Source of the DNA: UBA2402 sp044371005
Lineage (GTDB): Bacteria > Planctomycetota > Phycisphaerae > Phycisphaerales > UBA1924
Reading direction: 5' to 3'
Length of the DNA: 64,000 bases
NCBI GenBank assembly: GCA_044371005.1
Contig: JBILUL010000006.1
Coordinates: forward strand, 9,938 to 73,937
How positions within the stretch are numbered: position 1 is the first letter of the stretch; each line of letters opens with the position of its first letter. The translations under genes were made by a program, and so were the position numbers. The notes beneath the pieces are model-generated. The model was not told the DNA's origin. It ran no database searches and worked only from the letters and a program-made list of their open reading frames with translations. Shown here piece by piece: positions 25,851-35,386 of the stretch.

Positions 25851-25875
25851 GCAAGAAGTTGCGATTGCCCACGCG

Positions 25876-28530
25876 TCACGGCTTCTCAAGTGCCGCGAGA
25901 ATGCCTTCGGCAACGGCGCGATCCTTGGCATTGGGCAGTTCGGCCTTCACGATGCCGATGGCCTCCTGCACGTACTCGGGGCGCTGCATCATTCGAGCCA
26001 CCAAGGCAAGGTTGCCGCAAAAGGCAGCCCTGCGCGGGTGGCCTGGTGGTGCGAGCGTGTCTCGCTGATTCCACAGCCGCGTGATGGGGTCGCCATCAGC
26101 GCCAACGAGCCCGAATCTCTTCGCCGCGGCGGTCTGGATCTGGATGAGCTTCACGCTGTTCGCGGCCTCATCCACATTCGAGACCATCAGCCTGATTCTG
26201 GCCTCCGCCACCGCCCATTGCTTCCATTCCTCAACGTGTCCGGGCCATTCCGCATAGACGCGGCCAAGCACCGAGATGCTCTTCTCGGTCAGCCAGTTGA
26301 GTTCATCGGTTGCAGCGGTGAATGTCTCAACGGCAAGACGTGCGTACTTCTCGGCTTCCTCGAATCTCTTGGCGCTTCGAAGGGCATCCGCCGCGGTGAC
26401 ATAACAGAACCCGCGGCGAACATGCCCGGGCGGAAACGTCCGCTCCGCCGCCACGGGCAACTCCGCGGCGAGCGCCGCGGCCTGATCAATCTTGTCGTTC
26501 TTTGAGAGCAGGTTGATCTGATTGGACATCGCCGCGAGGACATCGGTGTGATACGGCCCGTGCACACGCTTGGCACGTTCCACCACTTGTGTTGAGTACT
26601 CAATCGCCTTGGCAAAGTCTTCCTTGGCAATGCAGCAGGCCTGGAGCCACGACAGGATGGGGAGGACCGACTGATCAGAAACCTCAACACCCGGGCGGAG
26701 GGCATCGAGCCCCCCTTGCAGCACCTTGATCCCTTCATCGTGCCTGCCAAGAGCATTCAGCGCAGCACCAAGGCCTGTGACCGCATCCAGCCGAGCCGAA
26801 TGCTCCGGCGGCAGCTTGCGCTCCACCAACTCGAGATTCTTGACCGCCAGCTCGTACGCGTCCTTCACCTGCTGCTGATCGCGCATGCCATCGGCCAGTC
26901 GATTCCTAGCAACGATCACCGGCAACGCCTCGGGCCCGAAGGTCTCCTCTGCCTTCTCACGAACAAGCTGCCACTGCTCAAGGGATTCCTTCCACTTCCC
27001 AAGCTGCGTGAGCACCTCAGCCAACTGCGTGCGAACCTCTACTTCCACCTCGGGATGATCGGCAAAGCTCTCGTGAATGCCGCTGGCCGCATCGGCCAGC
27101 ACATCCACCACCTTGACGTCATATCCCTTGCGATCGGGCGCGGCGGAGATCAGCAGGCCATCGATCAGATATCGCCGTACCGCACTGCTCAGCGAAGCCT
27201 CCTTGGTGGCCTGTTCGCGTGCCTGCTGCTCACGCTTGAGTGAGTAGATGCTGAACGCAAGGCCCGCCAAGGTCGCCAGCGCACCGATCGCAGCGACCGT
27301 CACCAGGCTCCGGTTGCGCCGGGCGAACTTGCTCACCTGATACACCACCGAGGCGGGGCGTGCCGTGATCGGTTCATTGTTCAGGTAGTGCTCAAGATCC
27401 GCAGCAAACGCCGCGGCGGTCGGATAGCGGCGATTACGATCCTTCTCGAGCGCCTTGGCCACGATCGTCGCCAGATCCCGATCAATGCGTACATGCTGCC
27501 CTGCACTCCGCAGCGGTCGGGGCTCCAGCTCCCGCACCATCCGCGCCGCTTCCGCAATCTGCTTGCCCATCACATCGTGGGGCAACTGACCCGAAAGCAG
27601 CTCATACAGAATCACACCCATCGAATAGATATCAGTCCGCGTATCAAGCCCATCCGCATCACCCGCCAGCTGCTCGGGGCTCATGTACGCCACCGTGCCC
27701 ACCAGCAGCCCTTGCTCCGTCAGCGCAGTCACCTGCGTGTCAGCCTCAAGCAGACGAGCCACACCAAAGTCCAGAATCTTGGGCTGCGCCCCGCGAAGCA
27801 TCGGATCCGTCGAGTGCGTTGCCGTGCTGTTCTGCCCTGATTCATCAACAAGGATGTTGGCTGGCTTGAGGTCGCGGTGAATCACGCCCTTGGAATGAGC
27901 GTGCTGCACCGCATCAGCGATGCGGATCATGAGACGCAGGATGCCGGGCGTATCAAGTTTCACCGCTGCTGCATGCTGCGTGAGCCTTGGGCCTTGAACG
28001 TACTCCATCGCAAAGTACGAGATCGCGTCCTCGGGTCCATCGCTCGTCCCGGCCTCGTAGATTCTCGCGATGCCCGGATGTTCGAGCCGCCCCAGCACAC
28101 GCACCTCGCGGCGGAAGCGATTGAGCAGCGTCCGGCTCCGCGACGACCCCCTCAGCAGCTTGAGCGCCACCTGACGCTCTGGATTCGTCTGACTGGCCAG
28201 GAAAACCTGCCCCATCCCGCCTTCACCGATCAGCCGCTCGATCTTGAATGGCCCGATCATGCCCGACGCGGCGGGGACCGACACCGCATCGAGACTCAGC
28301 GCCTCTCGTGCAAACGCACCACCCTCGGGATCAAATGGGCTTTCCTCGGCATCTTCCGCAACCAGGAGCTCACGAATCGCCCGATGCACGGCGGCGTCAT
28401 CGCAAGCCTGCGCATCGATGAACGCACCGCGTTCAGCGGCGGGCAGGTCCATTACTCGAGCAAAGAGTGACCGCACTCGTGCGAACTGTGCCGCGGATAA
28501 TGCGTCTGGTCCCGAGTCGTGATCATTCAT
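25876..28530 (-). CDS. Ser/Thr protein kinase with transmembrane helix and TPR-like C-terminus
   Basis: This 884-residue Hanks-type kinase has a short N-terminal helical region, then a full kinase domain (about 95-385): GEGGMGQVF loop, Lys124 in VALKLL, HRDLKPAN with Asp220, DFG with Asp254 and the APE-like MSPEQ. A transmembrane segment (LVTVAAIGALATLAGLAFSI) follows near residue 410. The large extracytoplasmic part holds degenerate tetratricopeptide-like helices (for example TQLGKWKESLEQW and LGRHDEGIKVL). The ATG overlaps the sigma factor stop as ATGA, which fixes the start and implies translational coupling. It probably senses a signal at the cell envelope and acts with that sigma factor; the ligand is unknown. 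Confidence 0.93.
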   Translation of the reverse strand: MNDHDSGPDALSAAQFARVRSLFARVMDLPAAERGAFIDAQACDDAAVHRAIRELLVAEDAEESPFDPEGGAFAREALSLDAVSVPAASGMIGPFKIERLIGEGGMGQVFLASQTNPERQVALKLLRGSSRSRTLLNRFRREVRVLGRLEHPGIARIYEAGTSDGPEDAISYFAMEYVQGPRLTQHAAAVKLDTPGILRLMIRIADAVQHAHSKGVIHRDLKPANILVDESGQNSTATHSTDPMLRGAQPKILDFGVARLLEADTQVTALTEQGLLVGTVAYMSPEQLAGDADGLDTRTDIYSMGVILYELLSGQLPHDVMGKQIAEAARMVRELEPRPLRSAGQHVRIDRDLATIVAKALEKDRNRRYPTAAAFAADLEHYLNNEPITARPASVVYQVSKFARRNRSLVTVAAIGALATLAGLAFSIYSLKREQQAREQATKEASLSSAVRRYLIDGLLISAAPDRKGYDVKVVDVLADAASGIHESFADHPEVEVEVRTQLAEVLTQLGKWKESLEQWQLVREKAEETFGPEALPVIVARNRLADGMRDQQQVKDAYELAVKNLELVERKLPPEHSARLDAVTGLGAALNALGRHDEGIKVLQGGLDALRPGVEVSDQSVLPILSWLQACCIAKEDFAKAIEYSTQVVERAKRVHGPYHTDVLAAMSNQINLLSKNDKIDQAAALAAELPVAAERTFPPGHVRRGFCYVTAADALRSAKRFEEAEKYARLAVETFTAATDELNWLTEKSISVLGRVYAEWPGHVEEWKQWAVAEARIRLMVSNVDEAANSVKLIQIQTAAAKRFGLVGADGDPITRLWNQRDTLAPPGHPRRAAFCGNLALVARMMQRPEYVQEAIGIVKAELPNAKDRAVAEGILAALEKP

Positions 28531-29111
28531 GGAGCCAGTTCCCGATGCAGCCACGCGCGAATGAAGCGGCTGTCCTGTTCGACCGTCCTGGGCGCAATGC
28601 CTGCAACAAGTGCCGTCTGCTCGACGTTCAACCCTGCGAGGAATCGCAACTCGAAGACGATTCCAAGTCGTTCATCCATCGCGGCGAGGCGACTGATCGA
28701 TTCTTCCAGCGCCAGCAGATCCACGCGCGATGACTCGGAGGCCACTTGCAGGGATTCAAGGGAGACACGTTTGCGCGACTGAAGGTCCGGCACACCGCCG
28801 CCGCGGCACGCGGCGTTGCGGGCTCGGGCACTATCGGTGAGCAGGTGGCGCATCGCCTTTGCTGCGGAACGGAAGAAGTGCGTCCGATCCTCCCATGTGC
28901 GGGGGGGCGCATCGAGCATTCTGATGCACACCTCATTCACCAATGCGGTGGGCTGGAGCGTGTGACCGGCGTTTTCTTCCTTGAACATCTCCGCGGCGAG
29001 GCGGCGAAGGTCGGCGTACGCCGCGTTGAGCAGTTCGCCTGTAGCCGAATCATCGCCGGCCTTGATCCGGTCGAGCAACAGGGTCACATGCTGGCTGCGA
29101 TCGCTGGTCAT
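28527..29111 (-). CDS. ECF-type RNA polymerase sigma factor paired with Ser/Thr kinase
   Basis: This 194-residue sigma factor has region 2 (ADLRRLAAEMF, HTLQPTALVNEV, FFRSAAKAMRHLLTD) and region 4 (LNVEQTALVAGIAPRTVEQDSRFIRAWL). It resembles the planctomycete/acidobacterial group that is regularly encoded next to protein kinases. The ATG before TSDRSQHV is chosen; the open frame extends 75 codons further upstream but does not resemble a sigma factor. No anti-sigma gene is nearby. Its stop overlaps the kinase start by 4 nt, so the two form one operon and activity is likely controlled by phosphorylation (inference). Confidence 0.9.
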   Translation of the reverse strand: MTSDRSQHVTLLLDRIKAGDDSATGELLNAAYADLRRLAAEMFKEENAGHTLQPTALVNEVCIRMLDAPPRTWEDRTHFFRSAAKAMRHLLTDSARARNAACRGGGVPDLQSRKRVSLESLQVASESSRVDLLALEESISRLAAMDERLGIVFELRFLAGLNVEQTALVAGIAPRTVEQDSRFIRAWLHRELAP

Positions 29112-29347
29112 CGGGTTGATGTCTATCGGACGAACGGGCACTCGGCGTTGACCAAGGTGTGTCCATGCCCATGGAATGCGGGGCCATGTGATGCCGGCGG
29201 TGCCCGATGGCCAGGCAACCACGTCTGGGCCCGCCCACGAGGCGTCTCCGACTGCCAGTGTACCAGCGCATTGCAAGGTTACCAACGCCAATTCGGCCAC
29301 CGAACCGCAATCCCGCGGCGACGATCCACGCGCCATGGGTTACCGGC

Positions 29348-30631
29348 TCAAGCGGTCCGGAAAAGCGCCACCGCAGCCGTCTGCTGGTGTGCCACGCTTC
29401 GTCCGCCCACAGGGGCGATCTCCGAGGCGGACATGAACCCAGCCAGAGGCAGAGGCGGCGAAGTAGGCGTGGTGTAGTAGCCAACACCTGGCTTACTGAG
29501 CTCCTCACCCGCTCTCGCACCCGCAAAGGCCCGATGAATCGCCTGCACATCGCCGGGGGCGTCCTTGAAGAGTCGCCGGCCCCGACCGGCACTGCTCGCG
29601 ACCAACGCGGCAGCGGGCTGCTCGTGGAGCTTCTGAGCATCGAGGACCATCGCAAGATCCTCCCGTGCCGTCGCAGCATCACGCGTGTGCAATCGCACTG
29701 TCTGTCCGACTTTCACCAGTTCAGCAACGGCCACCGCACCCTGCTCAGGCCGCACGCCCATGATCTTGCGGATGAGGAAGTCATCGCGTCCGAAGCGTTC
29801 TTTCTGCTCATCAACCGCGATGCCGATGTACATGCCTGTCGCCAGGAGTTTCTGCCGCACTTCGCCCTGCTGATTGAGTACATCGCCGATGGCCTCAATC
29901 GCGGGCTTGCCGCCCAGTTCGAGCACGAGGTTGTTGCGGGCCTTGGTGATGACCATCGTGGGCCCGAAGGGCTTGCAGCCTTGTGAGACCACCGTGTCGA
30001 CGCGGAGGTTCCCCGCGAGCGAGACACCGATGCCCCCATACTTGTACATGCGATCATCGATCAGCAACGCATTGCCGCCCGCCGTCATCGAGGCCGAAGC
30101 AAGACCGCCGAAGATCACGCCCGCATCGCCGATGCGTGCGTTGTTCATGTCCGGCAGGAGTTTGATCAACGATGTGCTGAATGGGTCGGCAAGCAGCAGC
30201 GAAAATCGCAGGTCCTCGGCAACACCGATCACATCGCGCAGCGCAAAGAGAGATTCCGCCGAGCCATCGCTCACGGGAAACTGATCGGTCGACCAGGTCT
30301 TGATGCTCACTCCCGGCAACGACGCGGCGAGAATGCTCACTCCCGGCGCACGCTCGAGCGACTGGCTTCCGCCCAGCACGCCCTCGCACGAAATCGCGAT
30401 CATGTGCGTGCACTGAAGGCGCCGCCTGATGGCAAGGCCGAGCTGGCTCACGCTCGTGAGGTGGTGCGGCGAGAAGAAGACCATCGCCAAGTCCGGCGTG
30501 GCGACACCGTGCTCGCCAAGCGTGCTCAGACACTGCTCACTGGCCTGATAGGCAGCGGACATGGTGTCGGCTGCGCCCGAAAGCCCAGCCGACATTCTGA
30601 TGCGGGTCTGACGATCCACCGAACTGGTCAC
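29348..30631 (-). CDS. FIST domain protein (FIST N and C)
   Basis: This cytosolic protein of 427 residues has the two-part FIST sensor fold, proposed to bind small ligands in signal transduction. The N-terminal half holds MVFFSPHH, AISCEGVLGG and LLPDMNNARIGDAGVIFGGLAS. The C-terminal half has VDTVVSQGCKPFGP, the ELGGKPAIEAI block, FLIRKIMGV and the final LPLAGFMSASEIAPVGG. I chose the GTG start because a GGGGGGAGGG Shine-Dalgarno sequence lies 8 nt before it; a TTG seven codons upstream would bury that site. It follows the sppA-type membrane block only distantly, and the ligand is unknown. Confidence 0.88.
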   Translation of the reverse strand: MTSSVDRQTRIRMSAGLSGAADTMSAAYQASEQCLSTLGEHGVATPDLAMVFFSPHHLTSVSQLGLAIRRRLQCTHMIAISCEGVLGGSQSLERAPGVSILAASLPGVSIKTWSTDQFPVSDGSAESLFALRDVIGVAEDLRFSLLLADPFSTSLIKLLPDMNNARIGDAGVIFGGLASASMTAGGNALLIDDRMYKYGGIGVSLAGNLRVDTVVSQGCKPFGPTMVITKARNNLVLELGGKPAIEAIGDVLNQQGEVRQKLLATGMYIGIAVDEQKERFGRDDFLIRKIMGVRPEQGAVAVAELVKVGQTVRLHTRDAATAREDLAMVLDAQKLHEQPAAALVASSAGRGRRLFKDAPGDVQAIHRAFAGARAGEELSKPGVGYYTTPTSPPLPLAGFMSASEIAPVGGRSVAHQQTAAVALFRTA

Positions 30632-30675
30632 GAAACGGTCCCTCCCCCCCAATCACGAATTGCCGCGGAACGAAC

Positions 30676-32175
30676 TCAGTTGCCGCCGGGCGCGGCAGTC
30701 GGCTGAGCCGGTGCCGCGGGTTGCGAAGGAGTGATCTGATCTGCTTCGCTCTTGGGCTTGAGAACATCGACGCGGACCGGGGAGATGACGTTGAGCATCA
30801 GCGACCGATCGAGTTGAGCCTCGCCGATGACGCCGATGACCGCGCCGACCTTGCCCAGGAGTGCGAACTCCTGCGAGTCCTTGAGATAGCCCAGCGTGCG
30901 GGGCGAAACGCCGCCGACGCTGACTACGCGGTACATCAGCGGGAGCTTCTGCCCGTCGTAGACGGTGCTGGCCTGGAGCTGGCCGATCATCGTGTAGACG
31001 CGGCCATCCTCGGCGATCTTGAGCTGCTCGGCGACCTTGCCGCGGCCGGCTTCGATGGCGGCGCGAGCTTCGGCCTGCTTGCGCATCTTGTCGCGAAGTT
31101 CGATGCGCATCGCAAGCGCTGCACGACGGGCCTTGAGCTGTGAGGCCAATCGCTCAGAATCACCGTCGAGCTGCTCGATGGCCTTGTCGTAGGCGTTGAC
31201 GAGTTCATCCATCTCCGCGCTCATGATCGGTTCCTTCCAGACCCGAGCGAAGGTGGGTTCGAGGTCGTAGCCGGGCGTCGGAGGCACTTCGATTGGAACG
31301 ATCTTGGGAGCCTCGACCTTGGGGGCCTCGGGTGTCGCCGCGGGATCGGGAGTGGTGACCTGCGTGACCGTGGTGGGCTGACCGTCGGTTGCTGGCGCAC
31401 CGGGCACCTCCGCGGGCTTGGCACCGTCGGTTGCGGCGGGCGTACCGGCTGGCGCTGCTGTTGGCGTTCCAGCGGGAGTCGCCACGGGCGTGGTCAGGTC
31501 GATCGCGGGCTTGGTACCGTCAGTGGCCGCCGGGGCGGGCTTGGCGGGATCGGTCGCTGTCGGCGTCTGGGGCTTGGGAGCTTCCGTCTTGGCAGGCTCA
31601 ACCACAGCCGGCTTGGCCGGGAGGGGCGTGCCCTTGAATGCGGCGACTTCAACATCGGTGGCGCGACGGGTCACGCGAGGCTCGACAAACGCGCGGCCCT
31701 GTTCGGGCGCGCTGACGCGATACCCGACGATGGGGCCAGTCTCGCCATCCTTCACGGCCTCAACGAGCTTGAGGTTGGTGCCGATGGGCAAGTCGGTGCT
31801 GACGACGCCCTTCCAGCTGCCGCTCCATCCAGTGGCCTGATTGAAGGCCTTGAGCTTGCTGGCCTTGGTGAGCTTGACGGTGCCGCCCTGCACTTCGACT
31901 TCGTCGGCCTTGACGAATACCGACATGTTGGCGGGGTACGACACCTGCAGGTAGCTGGGTGATTCGCCATCGACGAAGAGCATGGTGCCGGGAGCAACTT
32001 CACCGACCTTGTAGAAGAGGTCGCCGTCGCCGCAGCGAAGGTTGCCCTTGGCCGTGACAACCGCGTAATACCCATCCACGCGCTTCATCTGGCCGAAAGC
32101 ATCCGAAATGCACGAACCCGCGACCAGCGCGATGACGGGCAAAGAGATACGAAGGGCTGAGTAACTTCCGACCAT
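30676..32175 (-). CDS. Secreted SH3-like protein with long Pro/Ala/Thr linker
   Basis: This exported protein of about 499 residues has a signal peptide (ISLPVIALVAGSC...DAFGQ). The N-terminal domain, with GYYAVVTAKGNLRCGDG and SYLQVSYPANMSVFV, looks like a bacterial SH3-type domain. A low-complexity linker of about 120 residues rich in Pro, Ala and Thr (around residues 180-300) leads to a helical segment (ELVNAYDKAIEQL) and a C-terminal globular part with LPLMYRVVSVGGVSPRTLGYL. The ATG is preceded by AGGAG with slightly long spacing. Peptidoglycan contact is plausible for the SH3-like domain but not shown. A further in-frame ATG upstream gives no signal peptide. Confidence 0.7.
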   Translation of the reverse strand: MVGSYSALRISLPVIALVAGSCISDAFGQMKRVDGYYAVVTAKGNLRCGDGDLFYKVGEVAPGTMLFVDGESPSYLQVSYPANMSVFVKADEVEVQGGTVKLTKASKLKAFNQATGWSGSWKGVVSTDLPIGTNLKLVEAVKDGETGPIVGYRVSAPEQGRAFVEPRVTRRATDVEVAAFKGTPLPAKPAVVEPAKTEAPKPQTPTATDPAKPAPAATDGTKPAIDLTTPVATPAGTPTAAPAGTPAATDGAKPAEVPGAPATDGQPTTVTQVTTPDPAATPEAPKVEAPKIVPIEVPPTPGYDLEPTFARVWKEPIMSAEMDELVNAYDKAIEQLDGDSERLASQLKARRAALAMRIELRDKMRKQAEARAAIEAGRGKVAEQLKIAEDGRVYTMIGQLQASTVYDGQKLPLMYRVVSVGGVSPRTLGYLKDSQEFALLGKVGAVIGVIGEAQLDRSLMLNVISPVRVDVLKPKSEADQITPSQPAAPAQPTAAPGGN

Positions 32176-32474
32176 GGCCGGGCGGCTCCTGTTCTGAAAT
32201 CTGGCGAAGATCGACAATCGATTCTCTGGCTCTGGCTGCACACCGGATGCCACGATTGCCAACCCCCAATCCTATTCGCGGTCAACCCCAATTGGTGGGT
32301 CGTCTTCACCCCTTTTCTGCACCCACGGGTCCGATGTGCCATCTGGCGGTTTGACCAACTTCCGGGTCTTCATCCCTCCCCACTGCCACCTTGGCAGTCT
32401 TTGGTCGTCGATGCGGGCTTGGCGGGGCGTGGAGACGTCCCAAGTGGAGTTTCGATGCCTACCTTCAACCTCAC

Positions 32475-34277
32475 ATGAAGGCCGGTTTCAACTGCACCAT
32501 CGCCGCGGCGTCGCTCCCGTTGATCCTCTGGCTCACCGCCGGATGCGCCCGCAATGCGTCCCCATTCGCCCAGGAATCGGAGCGGGAGATTCGCCGCGCC
32601 GTCATTGACAGCACACGCCGCGAGCTCGAAGACGCCCAGCGTTTCCCCAAGCCCGTGGTCTCGCACCGGGGTGAAGTGGGCAATGAGCTGGTCATCAAGC
32701 CAGAGGTCATGCCTGAACTCGAAGAGATGGCGGGCATCCGTTCGTATGACAAGGTGATGGTCGATCTGGGCAAGGACATCTATGGCCGCCCGGCTCGCAG
32801 CGTGCGCGTGGGTCTTGAGCAGTTGATGCGCAGCGCCATTGAGAACAATGTCGCGGTGCAGTTCGCTCGCCTTGGACCGGCCATCTCCGAAGCGCAGGTG
32901 GTAGCCGCGGAAGCCGCGTTCGACTGGACGGTCTTCAGCAACGCCAACTGGACGAATCAGGATGCACCTCGTGTTGGAACGGCCTTCGGCAGTTCGACGT
33001 TTTCGCCGGGGTTTGATCGTTTTCAGTCGCTCTCCAACTCAACGGGCCTTCGCCGCGTGATGGTGGGTGGCGGCCGGATGACGATCCAGCAGGACCTGAG
33101 CTACACGGACAACAGCACTCCGGGTCAGCGCAACAACCCCAATCCTGCAGAGCAGGCCTCGTTCACGGCGCAGTGGGATCAGCCGCTCCTCAAGGGCGCG
33201 GGCACGGACGTCACGCAGGCTGAAGTTCGCATTCAGCGGAACGCCGAGCGTACTTCGGTGCAGACGCTTCGTCGCGATCTCATCCGCGTCGCGGGTGATG
33301 TCGAGAAGACCTACTGGGAGCTGGTGCAGGCCTACTCCGATGTGCTGATTCTTCAGCGTCTTCAGGAACGCGGCGAGAAGACTCGCGACCAGCTCAAGAC
33401 GCGTGCACGCCTTGATGCCAACCAGGCCCAGATCGCCGATGCCGTCTCGCGCGTCGAACGCCGCAAGGTTGAAGTCATGCGGGCGCAGACGCGCGTGCGT
33501 GTTCTGAGCGATCGTCTCAAGGCACTGGCCAACGATCCTTCGATCCCCGTGGGCTCTGAGATCTACCTCATTCCCGCCGATCGTCCGGTCGACGCCCCGA
33601 TCAAGTTCAGTCTGCTGGACTCGCTGCGTCAGGCCATTCAGAATCGCCCTGAAGTCCAGCAATCGATCATCGCCATCGATGATGCCTCGATCCGCCAGGT
33701 CGTGGCCCGCAACCAGCGTCTGCCCGACCTGAACATGCGCCTGCAGACCAAGTTCGCCAGCCTCGATGACAACCTCGGGCAGGCCATCGGCTCGGAGTTC
33801 AACGGCAAGTTCGTCGACTATCTCATCGGTGGCTCGCTGGAGATCCCCATCGGCAACCGCAAGGCCGAGGCCGAGTATCGTCGCCGTCGCCTCGAGCGCA
33901 TGCAGACGGTGCTCGCGTACAAGAACTCCGTGCAGACGGCCATCACCGAGACCAAGTCCGCGCTCGACCAGACGCTCGACAGCTATAAGCGAATCTCACA
34001 GACCGCCGATGCGCGACTCGCCGCGTCGGAAGTGCTCCGCGTCCTGTTGCTCGAAAAGCAGTTCGATCAGGGCATCAGCGTCGAGCGGCTTGATCTTGAA
34101 CTCAATCGTCAGGAATCACTCGCCAATGCGGAGCGCGAGGAAGTGCAGTCGTATGTCGAGTACAACTCGAATCTGGCGGACCTGTTCGCCGCGATGGGCA
34201 CGCTGCTCGAACGCAACCGCATCGAGATGGTGGTGCCCTCGTCGAGTGATGTTCAGTGGGATGCGAGCGGCAAGTGA
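32475..34277 (+). CDS. TolC-family outer-membrane efflux lipoprotein
   Basis: This 601-residue protein is a likely outer-membrane channel of the TolC/OMP family with a lipobox (LILWLTAGC) near residue 25. Two long helical repeats typical of the OEP family are visible: QAEVRIQRNAERTSVQTL with VEKTYWELVQAYSDVLILQRL in the first half and ALDQTLDSYKRISQTADAR with RLDLELNRQESLANAE in the second. Periplasmic adaptor and inner-membrane pump genes are not adjacent. The ATG at MKAGFNC is preferred over one 28 codons upstream, which lacks a signal sequence. Confidence 0.85.
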   Translation: MKAGFNCTIAAASLPLILWLTAGCARNASPFAQESEREIRRAVIDSTRRELEDAQRFPKPVVSHRGEVGNELVIKPEVMPELEEMAGIRSYDKVMVDLGKDIYGRPARSVRVGLEQLMRSAIENNVAVQFARLGPAISEAQVVAAEAAFDWTVFSNANWTNQDAPRVGTAFGSSTFSPGFDRFQSLSNSTGLRRVMVGGGRMTIQQDLSYTDNSTPGQRNNPNPAEQASFTAQWDQPLLKGAGTDVTQAEVRIQRNAERTSVQTLRRDLIRVAGDVEKTYWELVQAYSDVLILQRLQERGEKTRDQLKTRARLDANQAQIADAVSRVERRKVEVMRAQTRVRVLSDRLKALANDPSIPVGSEIYLIPADRPVDAPIKFSLLDSLRQAIQNRPEVQQSIIAIDDASIRQVVARNQRLPDLNMRLQTKFASLDDNLGQAIGSEFNGKFVDYLIGGSLEIPIGNRKAEAEYRRRRLERMQTVLAYKNSVQTAITETKSALDQTLDSYKRISQTADARLAASEVLRVLLLEKQFDQGISVERLDLELNRQESLANAEREEVQSYVEYNSNLADLFAAMGTLLERNRIEMVVPSSSDVQWDASGK

Positions 34278-34379
34278 TGCCGCGGCGGACGGGGCCAGGA
34301 TGCCCCGCCACAACGGTCGCACCTGGAAACTGAACTGACTGATGCAGAACGTGATCCGGAATCTGAAACGAAAGCTGCC

Positions 34380-35375
34380 ATGAACCCTGCAGGAACCTCT
34401 CAGATCAAAGCCGCGGCTCAGCGCCTCGCGTCTGGCCTCCTCGTCGCCTTCCCCACCGAAACCGTCTACGGCCTGGGTGCTGATGCCCTCAACCCCGAAG
34501 CGGTCGCCTCGGTCTTTTCGCTCAAGGGACGCCCCTCCCGCAATCCGCTGATCGTCCACGCCTCGGATGTGGCGATGGCACGGAGCTTGACCTCGTTCTG
34601 GTCTGAGACGGCGGAGGTGCTGGCCCACCACTTCTGGCCGGGCCCCCTCACGATCGTTCTTCCTAAAGCCGCGTCCATTCCCGGCAACGTGACTGCGGGC
34701 AGTCCGAATGTCGCCGTTCGCTGCCCGGATCATCCGGTTGCCCTCGAGTTGCTCCGTACGTTTGGCAAGCCGCTGGTTGGGCCAAGCGCGAACCCCTCAG
34801 GGCGGATCTCCCCCACCGCCGCGGCTCATGTGCAGGCCTATTTCGCCCCCCAGCAGGTCATGGTCCTTGAAGGCGGAGCGTGCCGCGCGGGTATTGAATC
34901 AACCGTGGTGTCGATCGTGGATCCGCTCAAGCCGGTCGTGCTGCGGCCGGGCGTCATCGCCGCGGCCCAGCTCGAAGAGGTTCTCAAGGTGCCTGTGGCG
35001 ACGGAACTGGCCGCCCCTCGCGATGGAAGCCGCCCGCTGGCCGGGCCTGGAATGCTCCCTGTGCATTACGCCCCGGTCACCCCCGCGATGATGGCCACTG
35101 GAGCGGAAATCGCTCAGATGGCCGCCAAAGCGTCGCCGCGGCTTGCGATTCTCGCATTGTCCACGCCGCCTGCCGCCGCGAGTGCTCACGAGGTCATCCG
35201 GATGGGTTCCGATGCACCAACCTATGCGAGGAACCTCTACGCGGCGTTGATGCGGGCCGATGCCGCCGGGTGTGATCTGATCGTCGTTGAGCGTCCGCCA
35301 ATGAAAGACGGCGACCCGTTGTGGGTCGCCGTCCTGGATCGTCTTAATCGTGCGACCAGCCCCAAGGCGGGCTGA
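34380..35375 (+). CDS. L-threonylcarbamoyladenylate synthase (Sua5-type)
   Basis: This 331-residue enzyme makes threonylcarbamoyl-AMP for the universal t6A37 tRNA modification. The YrdC-like catalytic domain is complete: LVAFPTETVYGLGADA, SVFSLKGRPSRNPLIVH, WPGPLTIVL, VAVRCPDHP, SANPSG and STVVSIVD. The extra C-terminal domain (RPLAGPGMLPVHYAPVTP to the end) is the Sua5 extension rather than the short YrdC form. It lies 102 nt after the TolC-like gene and ends 12 nt before the stop of the convergent DinB gene. Confidence 0.95.
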   Translation: MNPAGTSQIKAAAQRLASGLLVAFPTETVYGLGADALNPEAVASVFSLKGRPSRNPLIVHASDVAMARSLTSFWSETAEVLAHHFWPGPLTIVLPKAASIPGNVTAGSPNVAVRCPDHPVALELLRTFGKPLVGPSANPSGRISPTAAAHVQAYFAPQQVMVLEGGACRAGIESTVVSIVDPLKPVVLRPGVIAAAQLEEVLKVPVATELAAPRDGSRPLAGPGMLPVHYAPVTPAMMATGAEIAQMAAKASPRLAILALSTPPAAASAHEVIRMGSDAPTYARNLYAALMRADAAGCDLIVVERPPMKDGDPLWVAVLDRLNRATSPKAG

Positions 35376-35386
35376 GAAGGCTCGGT

